From: Tepidibacter sp.
GTDB taxonomy: Bacteria; Bacillota; Clostridia; Peptostreptococcales; Peptostreptococcaceae
Direction of reading: 5' to 3'
Length of the DNA: 64,000 nt
NCBI RefSeq assembly: GCF_025210165.1
Contig: NZ_JAOASI010000010.1
Span: 1 to 64,000, forward strand
In this document: piece after piece, positions 35,519 through 44,442 of the stretch
Layout: each line of letters opens with the position of its first letter
Position numbering within the stretch: position 1 is the stretch's first letter
Notes under the pieces: generated by a model
Told to the model about the DNA's origin: nothing
Seen by the model: the letters and a program-made list of their open reading frames with translations, nothing else
The model's database searches: none
Position numbers and translations under genes: made by a program

Positions 35519-36074
35519 AAAAGAGTTTATAGATATTTTGAAAAATCAACTTTCTGGATTACCTAAAGAGGATATAGATGAAATTCTTTATGATTATGAA
35601 GAACATTTTAGTGTAGGCTTGGTAAGAGGAAAATCAGAAGATGAAATATCAAAAGAAGTAGGTGATCCTAAAAAAATAGCTAAATCATATAAAGCTAATG
35701 TTATTATTGAAAATGCACAGAAAAACCCAACATCTACTAATATAGTAAAGGCAGTTATTGCTACAGTAGCACTTGGATTATTTAATTTAATTTTTGTTTT
35801 AGGTCCTTTCATTGGACTTATAGGAATACTGATAGGTTTGTTTGGAGCAGCTCTAGGAGTAACTTTAGGTGGAATAGGGATGTTTATTGGTGTAATATTT
35901 GGACCTTTATTTGGAGGGGATGTTACTATTAATCCTATAGGAGCCGTATTTATAGGAATAGGAACAACTGCTTTAGGTGTACTGTTTTTTATTTTGAATA
36001 TTTACTTAACAAAATTTGCATATAAAGGAATTACAAAATATTTAAAATATAATATTGATATTATTAAAAAATAA
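35511..36074 (+). CDS. HAAS/DUF1700 domain membrane protein
   Basis: 187 residues. The N-terminal cytoplasmic HAAS domain is clear ([30 protein letters not shown], then [13 protein letters not shown]). About three to four membrane segments with Gly-rich helices (residues 80-170) follow. Such proteins are thought to link PadR regulators to membrane state. Middle gene of a three-gene operon. Confidence 0.88.
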   Translation: MNKKEFIDILKNQLSGLPKEDIDEILYDYEEHFSVGLVRGKSEDEISKEVGDPKKIAKSYKANVIIENAQKNPTSTNIVKAVIATVALGLFNLIFVLGPFIGLIGILIGLFGAALGVTLGGIGMFIGVIFGPLFGGDVTINPIGAVFIGIGTTALGVLFFILNIYLTKFAYKGITKYLKYNIDIIKK

Positions 36075-36089
36075 TTAGGAGGAGATTTT

Positions 36090-37001
36090 ATGAATATTAA
36101 AAAACTTGTTACATACTTAGTAGCTATAATGCTAATCTGTTATGGAGTAGGATTTATTATAATACATTTTACTGGAGGATTTAAAGGAAATTTTAGTATT
36201 TCATATAAAAATAAAAAAACATATGATAATTTGAATCAAGAAAAAATTGAAAAAATAGATACAATAAATGAAATTTTTATTAAAGCTGCAAGCTGTGATG
36301 TTAATGTAATTCCAGAGGATAGAGGTGATATAAAAGCTCATTTTTATGGAAATGCTACTGCGACGTTTAAGCCTGAACTTGAAACTAAAATAAAAGGCAA
36401 TGAGCTGTTAATATTTATAAAAAGACCAAAATCATATAGTATATTTGCTTCTGATTTAAAGCTTGATATTTATGTTCCTAAAAATTACAAAGAAAATATA
36501 GCTATAGATTGCTCTTCTGGAGATGTAAATATTCAAAATGAATTAACACTAAACAATTTTTTGGTAGATGTTAGTTCAGGAAATGTAAATTTAAAAGATT
36601 TAAATATCAAGAACTTGAAATACGACGGATCATCAGGGTCATTAATAGGAGAAAATATAGTTACAGATTCTACACTTATAGATGTATCTTCAGGATCTGT
36701 AGAGTTAAACAATTTCACAGGTGATTTAAAAGGTGATTCATCTTCTGGAATAATAAAAGTAAATTACAATATATTTGATAATAATATTGACTTAGATACT
36801 TCCTCAGGAGATGTAAAAATAGACTTACCAAATGATGCAAAATTCTATTTAGATGCTGAGTGTTCTAGTGGAGATATAGAGTGTGATTTTCCTATAGTTG
36901 TAAGGGGCAAACAAGAAGATAATACTTTAAGAGGGACTGTTGGAGATGATAAAAACAAAATAAAAATAAATACTTCATCAGGAGATATAGGTGTATACTA
37001 A
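36090..37001 (+). CDS. DUF4097 (GIN-type) beta-helix protein
   Basis: 303 residues with one N-terminal membrane helix (8-28) and a repetitive beta domain. The motif SSGDV/SSGSV recurs about every 20 residues (DCSSGDVNI, DVSSGNVNL, DGSSGSLIG, DVSSGSVEL, DSSSGIIKV, DTSSGDVKI, ECSSGDIEC, NTSSGDIGV), the hallmark of the DUF4097 fold. It is presumably exposed outside the membrane and may act as an adhesin-like or sensor part of the PadR-HAAS system. AGGAGG precedes ATG. Confidence 0.88.
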   Translation: MNIKKLVTYLVAIMLICYGVGFIIIHFTGGFKGNFSISYKNKKTYDNLNQEKIEKIDTINEIFIKAASCDVNVIPEDRGDIKAHFYGNATATFKPELETKIKGNELLIFIKRPKSYSIFASDLKLDIYVPKNYKENIAIDCSSGDVNIQNELTLNNFLVDVSSGNVNLKDLNIKNLKYDGSSGSLIGENIVTDSTLIDVSSGSVELNNFTGDLKGDSSSGIIKVNYNIFDNNIDLDTSSGDVKIDLPNDAKFYLDAECSSGDIECDFPIVVRGKQEDNTLRGTVGDDKNKIKINTSSGDIGVY

Positions 37002-37055
37002 AAAGTAGATTAACTACTAATTAGGATAGCAAGTATACGAATTTTAGGAGGTATT

Positions 37056-37616
37056 ATGCAAAGAGAATGGAAAAATATTGATTATTTATTAAATATAGGA
37101 GAAAAGCAGAAAAAAACCTATGATATAATTACTGATATTGGCATTTTAGAAATTTTAGAAAAGTATAATCCTATATTAGTAGGAACAATTCCTATAGATA
37201 TAGATATTGATAAAAGTGATATTGATATAGCTTGTGAGGTTTATGATTTTAATAAATTCAAAAAAATAGTAATAGAATTATTTCATAAGTATAAAAATTT
37301 TACTATTGATATAAGAAATGAACGAGAAAGAGAATTTATAGTAGCAAATTTCTATATAGAAGAAATGGAAATTGAGATATATGGAGAAGCATTACCTGTA
37401 GAAAAACAAAATGGGTATAGGCATATGATTATCGAAGATAGAATTTTGAAGATAGGAGGAAGAAAATTAAAAGAAGAAATTATAAAGTTAAAAAAGGCAG
37501 GTCTAAAAACAGAGCCTGCATTTGCTAAATGTTTAGATGTATATGGAGATCCATATGAGGAATTATTAAAACTAGAAAATAAAGATGATAATTATTTAAG
37601 AAAACTTATTTTGTAA
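37056..37616 (+). CDS. DUF4269 nucleotidyltransferase-like protein
   Basis: 186 residues. The core VGTIPIDIDIDKSDIDIAC has the G-T...D-x-D pattern of minimal nucleotidyltransferases, and further acidic residues occur in the EIEIYGEALPV segment. DUF4269 proteins are of unknown substrate. The gene has its own AGGAGG and may be co-transcribed with the genes before and after it. Confidence 0.75.
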   Translation: MQREWKNIDYLLNIGEKQKKTYDIITDIGILEILEKYNPILVGTIPIDIDIDKSDIDIACEVYDFNKFKKIVIELFHKYKNFTIDIRNEREREFIVANFYIEEMEIEIYGEALPVEKQNGYRHMIIEDRILKIGGRKLKEEIIKLKKAGLKTEPAFAKCLDVYGDPYEELLKLENKDDNYLRKLIL

Positions 37617-37636
37617 TAAGTTAGGAGGAGTTTAAT

Positions 37637-38185
37637 TTGAAAAAAACATTAGTTGTAGCACTTATTTTGTTTTTAGTTTTCTCACTATTAATAGGTTGCC
37701 AATCTAATGAGATTAAGAGATTAGATAGTGTACAAGAAACAAATATAGAAAAATTAGTAGAATATAAAGATTCTTATGTTGGAGACAATAGTGCTGTAGG
37801 AGGTATTTTATATAGCTTACCTGGAAATATGTATGTAAAACAGTTTTCGTTACAAACAAATACTAAACCGTATGTTATAAAAGTAGAATATGGCTTAGAT
37901 GAAAATTCAAATTTAAAAAAAGAAGATTTTAATGAGTTTTGGAATGATGAGAATGCTAAAAATATATTTTTAAATAATGCTATTACGTTGTTTATACTAA
38001 TTAAGAATGTAGATGAAGTTGAATTTAATCTTAATACTCTAAACAAACAATCATTCAGAATAACAAGAAAAGAACTGGAAACACTCTATGGAAGAGATTT
38101 AAGAGAATATAGTAATGATATTTTAGCTTGGAAAAAAGAAGTTATAGATTCTAGTGAAAAAATAGAAGAATTCTTGGGGGAATAA
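37637..38185 (+). CDS. DUF4825-type lipoprotein
   Basis: 182 residues from TTG 37637, with AGGAGG upstream. The signal peptide ends in a lipobox, LIGC, near residue 21. The mature part shows YVGDNSAVGGILYSLPG and KPYVIKVEYG, as in DUF4825 domains. Function unknown; anchored on the outer face of the membrane. It lies four bases before the esterase gene, probably in the same transcript. Confidence 0.7.
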   Translation: MKKTLVVALILFLVFSLLIGCQSNEIKRLDSVQETNIEKLVEYKDSYVGDNSAVGGILYSLPGNMYVKQFSLQTNTKPYVIKVEYGLDENSNLKKEDFNEFWNDENAKNIFLNNAITLFILIKNVDEVEFNLNTLNKQSFRITRKELETLYGRDLREYSNDILAWKKEVIDSSEKIEEFLGE

Positions 38186-38189
38186 AATA

Positions 38190-39584
38190 GTGAAAAATAA
38201 GTATTTTAAATGGATTTTTTTTATTATATGTACTCTTATATTGGTTATAGTAATAAAATACAGTTTAATAATAAAACGATATAATAAAGTAGACTATGAC
38301 GGATATGATACATTGTCTATTGTACAACATCCATTTTATAGTAATAACGATAGTGTAGAATTTCTAATAGATGATAGTGCTGAATTAGATTTAAAGTTAT
38401 GGTGGAAAAGTTTGAGTGGAGATATTGAAGTGAAGATAACAGATGATAAAGGGAATATTTATTTTACTAAAAAATCGAGTCAAATTAAAAATGAATACGA
38501 CATACCTTTAAAAAAAGGGAAATATAAGCTGAATATTAATAGTTCTAATTTTACAGGTGCTATGGTTTTAGGTTATAAAAATATTGTTAAAGTGAATAAA
38601 TTCCCTAATGATAATTACAGCATTATTTCAAGCAATCCATCATACGGTTTTGGGTGGGAATACATATTGTATATACCTAATAAAGTAAGTGAGAATAATC
38701 TTCTTGTAGTACCTAATAACACTGGGAGAGTTTCTGAGAATATAGATATTCATAAAGAAAAAGCAAAAGAGTTAATATTAGCTAAATCAAGATTAGCAGA
38801 AGAACTAGGGGTACCTTTAATAGTCCCTATTTTTCCAAGATCTGAAAATTATCAGGAAATATACACTCATGCACTCGATAGAGCTACTATGCTTACAGAT
38901 ATTGATGAATTGAAACGTTTAGATTTACAACTTATAGCTATGATTAATCATACTAAAAATATTTTATTGAAAAAGGGAATTACACTTGATAATCAAATTT
39001 TCATGTCAGGATTTTCTGCTTCTGGGAATTTTGTTGATAGATTTACATTTTTACATCCTGAAATTGTAAAAGCAGCAACTATTGGAGGGTGTGACAATAT
39101 AATTCCTTATAAAAATCTAAATGGACAAAATCTTCCTTATCCAATAGGGGTTTATGATTATGAGAAAATAACAGGTAAAGAATTTGATGTCAACTTAATA
39201 GATGAGGTTTATAGATATATCTATAAAGGTGAAGATGATGAAGGTGGATGGATAACCAGTCAAGAAAATGGAAAGGTAACTACTTACACTGGAAAAGAAT
39301 ACTTTGATAAATTTGAAGCACCTAAGATTACTAAAAATATTAGACAAAATAAATTTAATATATACAATGATGGAGATTTAACTGATCTACAAAAAGAGGA
39401 AATATCATTTAGAGTATATAATGGTAAAATACTTGTTGATAGATTTTTACTGATCAAGTCTATTTTCGATGAACTAAATTTGGATAGAAGTCAATTTGTT
39501 GTGTATAAAGAAATTGGACATGAAATAAATCAAGAAATTGAAGATGATGAGTTGGAATTTTTCAAAAATGTATTGAACTATTGA
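38190..39584 (+). CDS. Membrane-anchored alpha/beta hydrolase
   Basis: 464 residues from GTG 38190. One N-terminal membrane helix (8-28) is followed by a beta-sandwich-like part (residues 45-135). The hydrolase domain has the nucleophile elbow GFSASG and a His near the C-terminus (EIGHEI); the acid is not certain. The layout resembles PHB-depolymerase-like or feruloyl-esterase-like enzymes. It acts outside the membrane on an unknown ester or amide. It is placed with the DUF4825 lipoprotein gene. Confidence 0.75.
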   Translation: MKNKYFKWIFFIICTLILVIVIKYSLIIKRYNKVDYDGYDTLSIVQHPFYSNNDSVEFLIDDSAELDLKLWWKSLSGDIEVKITDDKGNIYFTKKSSQIKNEYDIPLKKGKYKLNINSSNFTGAMVLGYKNIVKVNKFPNDNYSIISSNPSYGFGWEYILYIPNKVSENNLLVVPNNTGRVSENIDIHKEKAKELILAKSRLAEELGVPLIVPIFPRSENYQEIYTHALDRATMLTDIDELKRLDLQLIAMINHTKNILLKKGITLDNQIFMSGFSASGNFVDRFTFLHPEIVKAATIGGCDNIIPYKNLNGQNLPYPIGVYDYEKITGKEFDVNLIDEVYRYIYKGEDDEGGWITSQENGKVTTYTGKEYFDKFEAPKITKNIRQNKFNIYNDGDLTDLQKEEISFRVYNGKILVDRFLLIKSIFDELNLDRSQFVVYKEIGHEINQEIEDDELEFFKNVLNY

Positions 39585-39667
39585 AAGTATTAAAGGAAAT
39601 ATATAGCACGTTTTTGTATAAGGTGTCAATGATATTTGTATTTTACTACCAACACATTTTAATCACC

Positions 39668-39703
39668 CAAGTAATATAATGTAAAGATACAAATATTACT
39701 TTG
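39668..39703 (+). promoter_or_regulatory. Palindrome over the sulfatase -10 region
   Basis: AGTAATAT (39670-39677) and ATATTACT (39693-39700) form an inverted repeat 15 bases apart. TATAAT at 39675-39680 lies on its left arm. The arrangement suits a repressor operator at the start of transcription; it could instead form an RNA hairpin next to the GGGAGG site. Confidence 0.45.
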
Positions 39704-39716
39704 GGAGGATTGTATA

Positions 39717-41519
39717 ATGTTAACACCTAATTTTCTTATTATCATAGTAGATGAAGAAAGATTTCCACCTGTATATGAAAATGAAGAGATAAAAGCTTGG
39801 CGAAAAAAATATCTAAAGGCACAAAGAATTTTACATAATAATGGTTTGACATTTAATAATCACTATACAGGTAGTACGGCTTGCTCTCCTAGTAGAGGTA
39901 CTTTATATACTGGGCAATATCCATCTTTACATGGAGTGAGTCAAACAGGTGGGGTAGCTAAAGGTGATTTTGATGCAGATATGTTTTGGTTGGACCAAAG
40001 TACAGTGCCTACAATTGGAGATTATTTATTTACTGAAGGATATGAAGTATTTTGGAAGGGGAAGTGGCATGCTTCTCAAGCAGATATATTAATTCCAGAT
40101 ACTCATGATTCTTTTCTTAGTTATAATAGTGTAAATGGGATACCAGAAGAAAAAAAAGAAAAATTATATCTTAATGCAAATCGTCTTGGTGAATTTGGAT
40201 TTGATAAGTGGATAGGGCCAGAGCCTTTTGGAAGTGAGCCTCATAATTCAGGTTCATCTGCATCTGTTGGTATAAGTGGGCGTGATGAAGTGTATTCTAT
40301 GCAGGTGGTTGATTTAATTAAAAGTTTAGATAATAATAAAGCTAATAAAAAAACTTTTGATAATAAACCGTGGGCTATTGTATGCTCTTTTGTAAACCCT
40401 CATGATATTGCTCTTTTTGGAGAAATTACAAGACTAGATCCTTTATTTGATTTTAAAATTGATAAATCAGTTCCTTTTATTCCTAAATCTCCTACTGCAA
40501 CAGAATCACTTTCTACAAAGCCTAAGGCTCAGAGTAGCTATAGAGAGGTTTACCCTAAAGCACTTCAACCTCTTATAGACACAGAGTTTTATCGTAAACT
40601 CTATTATTCACTACAATTGCAGGTAGATAATGAAATGTGTAATGTTTTAACTGCTCTTTTTAATTCATCTTTTTATGAAGATACTATAATAATTTTCACA
40701 TCAGATCATGGAGAAATGCTTGGATCTCATGGCGGGCTATTTCAAAAATGGTATCAAGCATATGAAGAATCTATTCATGTTCCTTTAATAATTCATAATC
40801 CTATTTTATTTAAAGAATCTAAGCAAACAAATATATTAACGAGTCATGTTGATATTCTCCCTACAATACTTGGTCTTGCTAATATAGATCAAAAAACAGT
40901 TCAAAACAAATTAAAACGTAATCATACAGAGGTACATCCTTTAGTTGGAAGAGATTTGTCGCCTATAATTAGTCAGGGTAAAAATTTTGAACGTATTAAT
41001 GAACCTATATATTTTATGACTGATGACGATGTCACAAAGGGATTAAATCAAAAAAGTGTTCTGGGCATTCCTTATGAATCCGTTATACAGCCTAATCATG
41101 TTGAAACTGTTATTGCAAAACTACAAACAGGAAAGAACAATCAAGAAGAAATATGGAAATATTCTCGATACTTCGATAATCCTCAATTCTGGAGTTCTCC
41201 TGGATGTGAAGATGAAACAATAACACAACAATGTCCACAAACTGAGGTTGATGGTATACAATGCTGTTTATGTATAAAAAGAATTAAAACAACACCTGAT
41301 CCTGATGAATTTGAAATGTATAATTTAACTACTGATCCTTTAGAAACTAAAAATTTAGCCCATTCTGATTTTCAAACTCCTGAAACTAAGGTTATTCAGG
41401 TAGTACTGAGTAATATGCTGGAGCAGCAGTGTAGACAAAAACGTATATATCCATCGAGTGGAAATGTTCCAGGAAAACCTAGTTGTAAAAATTGTGCACC
41501 TGATTTGACTTTTAGATAA
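39717..41519 (+). CDS. Type I sulfatase, Cys type
   Basis: 600 residues. The active-site motif is ACSPSRGTLYTGQYP near residue 58; its Cys would be converted to formylglycine. Further family features are the DHGEMLGSHGG metal/sulfate site near 329 and KGKWH near 112. No secretion signal is present, so it is probably cytoplasmic. An anaerobic sulfatase-maturating radical SAM enzyme is required but is not in this window. The C-terminal part is Cys-rich (CCLCIKR, CKNCAPD), which is unusual and may bind a metal. Some members of the superfamily are phosphonate or phosphodiester hydrolases. Confidence 0.88.
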   Translation: MLTPNFLIIIVDEERFPPVYENEEIKAWRKKYLKAQRILHNNGLTFNNHYTGSTACSPSRGTLYTGQYPSLHGVSQTGGVAKGDFDADMFWLDQSTVPTIGDYLFTEGYEVFWKGKWHASQADILIPDTHDSFLSYNSVNGIPEEKKEKLYLNANRLGEFGFDKWIGPEPFGSEPHNSGSSASVGISGRDEVYSMQVVDLIKSLDNNKANKKTFDNKPWAIVCSFVNPHDIALFGEITRLDPLFDFKIDKSVPFIPKSPTATESLSTKPKAQSSYREVYPKALQPLIDTEFYRKLYYSLQLQVDNEMCNVLTALFNSSFYEDTIIIFTSDHGEMLGSHGGLFQKWYQAYEESIHVPLIIHNPILFKESKQTNILTSHVDILPTILGLANIDQKTVQNKLKRNHTEVHPLVGRDLSPIISQGKNFERINEPIYFMTDDDVTKGLNQKSVLGIPYESVIQPNHVETVIAKLQTGKNNQEEIWKYSRYFDNPQFWSSPGCEDETITQQCPQTEVDGIQCCLCIKRIKTTPDPDEFEMYNLTTDPLETKNLAHSDFQTPETKVIQVVLSNMLEQQCRQKRIYPSSGNVPGKPSCKNCAPDLTFR

Positions 41520-41528
41520 TTTATAAAT

Positions 41529-41576
41529 AAAAACCAATATTTAATATGCTGAAGCATATTATAATATTGGTTTTTA
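41529..41576 (+). terminator. Terminator of the sulfatase gene
   Basis: AAAAACCAATATT with AATATTGGTTTTT, and an inner AATATGC/GCATATT stem. Confidence 0.9.
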
Positions 41577-41716
41577 AATTATTACTGATTAAAACTTTAT
41601 AGACTGGTACAGTTGGAATGAATACAATAGATTGTTATAGATGTAGTATTAGGGAAATATTTACAAAGATCATAAAAAAAGTTATAGTAAAGAAGGTCTG
41701 TGAGGAGGTAATTACA

Positions 41717-43021
41717 ATGAACAAGTTGTTTTCGAATAAGGTATTTCTTCAAATTATTAGTGTAGTATTGTTGATTATATCGGTTAATCTATTTATGCTA
41801 AATCGTAATTCAAATAAATATGTTTATGAAAGTGTGGATAGGAATTTAAAAAAAGCTATAACTGAATTAGAGAATATGAATGAAGTTATATTCAATATAT
41901 ATATGCAAGAAAATTTTGAAAAAGATTACGATATAGACACAAATTATATTGGAGATTTGGACAGACAATATAGAGAAATAAGAGATATATACAATATAAA
42001 ATATGGTTCCTTCGATTGGTTTAATTTAGAGATTTTAGATTGGAATATTCGAGATATAAAGGATAAGAAAAATTTAACTAAAGAGGATGAACAATATTTA
42101 AAAACTGTACATAAATATAATAAAGAGTTGATAAATGCTTATTACAAAGTATTAGACGATAAGGATATAAGATCAAATAAAGACTATGTAAAAATCAAAA
42201 GAGTATATAAGGAATTTATAACACAGGCTAATAGAATTTCTATGAAGAAAGAGTATAGTAAATTAAAAAAATATAAGGTGAAAGAATCTGAAGTTACAGA
42301 AAATATTGAAGCGAAAAAAGAAAATAATCGAGTAAGTTTAAAAGAAGCAAAAGAACTAACAAATCAGGTATTACAAAAAATATTTAAGGAAAAACTTGTA
42401 GTAATAGAGGATAAAAAATCGAGAGAAAAGACATATGAATTTTATAATAAATGGGAAGATGGAAAAGATAAAAATTCATATAATATAAGTGTAGGGAAAG
42501 AAGATGGCTCTTTTAGTATGTATAGAAGTAGTCAGCTAGTAACAGATGTTGTATCAGAGGAAAATTTAGATAAGAAAGCTATAGAAATTAAGGATATTTT
42601 TGTACCAAAAGATTATGTATGCTATGAAAAGAAAAAAAGGCTTGATGAAGGAAAATTAAATAGAATAAACTATAAATTCATAAAAATAGTAGATGGTATA
42701 TATGATGAGAGTCACCAAATTCAAATAGAAATGAATTGTTATGGAAATCTTAGTGACTTACGTATATCAGAGCCTTTAAATTATAAAGTGGTAAATATAG
42801 AGAAACCTAACATTGAAAAAAAAGATATATTATCTAAATTAACTAAAGGGAATATAACTAATGTCATATTAGTAAAAAACACAGATGAAGAGCTACAATA
42901 TAGGGTTTTTATTGAATTGAATGAAGAATTGTATACATACATTTTTAATGCTAATACTGGGGGCAAAATAGATACAATAAAAAGTGAAAGAATGTATTTT
43001 AAAAGAGTAGATAATATATGA
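41717..43021 (+). CDS. Membrane-anchored protein, possibly PepSY/YpeB-like
   Basis: About 434 residues from ATG 41717 (AGGAGG upstream; the longer frame from 41618 has no site). One N-terminal membrane helix (10-30), then a charged helical segment (40-225). The C-terminal half has alpha/beta repeats starting VSLKEAKELTNQVLQKIF, which look like PepSY domains, as in the germination protein YpeB. I am not sure of the family. The gene precedes another membrane protein gene with a short gap, probably one operon. Confidence 0.5.
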   Translation: MNKLFSNKVFLQIISVVLLIISVNLFMLNRNSNKYVYESVDRNLKKAITELENMNEVIFNIYMQENFEKDYDIDTNYIGDLDRQYREIRDIYNIKYGSFDWFNLEILDWNIRDIKDKKNLTKEDEQYLKTVHKYNKELINAYYKVLDDKDIRSNKDYVKIKRVYKEFITQANRISMKKEYSKLKKYKVKESEVTENIEAKKENNRVSLKEAKELTNQVLQKIFKEKLVVIEDKKSREKTYEFYNKWEDGKDKNSYNISVGKEDGSFSMYRSSQLVTDVVSEENLDKKAIEIKDIFVPKDYVCYEKKKRLDEGKLNRINYKFIKIVDGIYDESHQIQIEMNCYGNLSDLRISEPLNYKVVNIEKPNIEKKDILSKLTKGNITNVILVKNTDEELQYRVFIELNEELYTYIFNANTGGKIDTIKSERMYFKRVDNI

Positions 43022-43048
43022 ACGAATAACTATTTGGGGGGGTAAAGA

Positions 43049-44323
43049 ATGGAGAATTTATATAAATTGGATAAGAAAAAAATGATTATATTTGCATTAA
43101 TATTTTTATTAGCAGCAAGTACACTGACATATATATCTATACAAGATAATATAGAAGATGCAAAGGTAGTACAAGAGTATGGAGGTAGTACAGAACAGGG
43201 AGGTTTTGATATTTTAGAAAATGACTTCATTGAAAAAATGGAGTATAATAGAGTTACTAAAAATCATAATATTGGAATGCTTAGAACGATAATTATATGT
43301 GGCATTGAACTTACAATACTGTGGCTATGTTTTTTTGAAAATATTAAAATAGGCATAGATCAAGAGGGCATAAAGGTATACAGCTTGTACAGAAAAAAGT
43401 CTACCAAGATTTATAATTGGGATGAAATTGAAAATATAGGCTTTCAATATGGAGAAGGTATAAGAGGGTTTATTCCTTCGTATGGAATGAAAATAAAGAT
43501 GATTAAAAGAGAAAGTGCTTTTATACCTATTAAAAAATTTTTAAATAATGAAGAAATTTCAAATATGGTAATAAATTATTACGACAATGTGGATAGTGAT
43601 AATATTGAAGAATCTTGTGGTATTAGTGAACTGCTAAAGGATTCATATAAAGAGTATAAAAATGGATTTAATGTTTATATTAAATACAGCCTTATTGTAC
43701 TTACATTTGCTTTACTGAAGGAATTAGTGAAAAGTCCAATTGCAGAATTTATTGTATTAATAGTAAATATATTTTTAGGATATAGAGCTTTAATAGCTTT
43801 GAATTATAAGGCATATATGTCTTATAATGGAGAAAATATAGATTTTGATACTGGATGGCAGTTTGCAAAAGATAAGATAGGGAGGTATTTTGGAGCGAGT
43901 TTAGTTTTAGAAATACCTGTATTTGTATTTGCGGGAGTTGGATATTTTTTCATAACTAGTAGTTCAGGATTTAATTGTAAAGTAGTTTTGAGTATAGTTT
44001 TAGGGATATTATGTATACTTAGTATATCTAGAATGTATTTGATAACTTATATAGCAAGTATAATTGATAAAGATAAGTCATACATGTCTTTAAATGGAAT
44101 GATAATTAAAAAATATTACAAACAAGTTATGTTTATGTTTTTTGTATCAATTCTTAGAGTAGTACCTATTGTAATTGGAGGAGTTATTGGTTATAAAAAT
44201 CTGAATGCAGGTGCAGATATGATAGAAACATCATCTTATATAATAGCTACATTAGATTTATTTTTGATACCTTTTATAAGTTGTTACTTTATGAGAATTT
44301 TAAAAGATTTACCTGTACAATAA
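43049..44323 (+). CDS. Unknown membrane protein with PH-like domain
   Basis: 424 residues, ATG after GGGGGG. Membrane helices lie at about 10-30 and 80-97. A PH-like segment follows (IGIDQEGIKVYSLYRKKSTKIYNWDEIENIGF) at about 105-185. A C-terminal bundle of five to six membrane helices occupies 205-415. I do not recognise the family. It is likely co-expressed with the preceding gene. A strong terminator follows. Confidence 0.55.
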   Translation: MENLYKLDKKKMIIFALIFLLAASTLTYISIQDNIEDAKVVQEYGGSTEQGGFDILENDFIEKMEYNRVTKNHNIGMLRTIIICGIELTILWLCFFENIKIGIDQEGIKVYSLYRKKSTKIYNWDEIENIGFQYGEGIRGFIPSYGMKIKMIKRESAFIPIKKFLNNEEISNMVINYYDNVDSDNIEESCGISELLKDSYKEYKNGFNVYIKYSLIVLTFALLKELVKSPIAEFIVLIVNIFLGYRALIALNYKAYMSYNGENIDFDTGWQFAKDKIGRYFGASLVLEIPVFVFAGVGYFFITSSSGFNCKVVLSIVLGILCILSISRMYLITYIASIIDKDKSYMSLNGMIIKKYYKQVMFMFFVSILRVVPIVIGGVIGYKNLNAGADMIETSSYIIATLDLFLIPFISCYFMRILKDLPVQ

Positions 44324-44376
44324 AAAACGCTCTATTAGAATATCGTAAGGTAATGATATTTTAATAGAGCGTTTTT
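44323..44376 (+). terminator. Terminator
   Basis: A 15-bp stem, AAAAACGCTCTATTA (44323-44337) with TAATAGAGCGTTTTT (44362-44376), plus an inner AATATC/GATATT pairing. Confidence 0.92.
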
Positions 44377-44442
44377 AAAAAAGAATATTAATGGTAAAAT
44401 GGAAATAGATGTATAATCAAAAAATATAGCAGAGGTGAAAAT

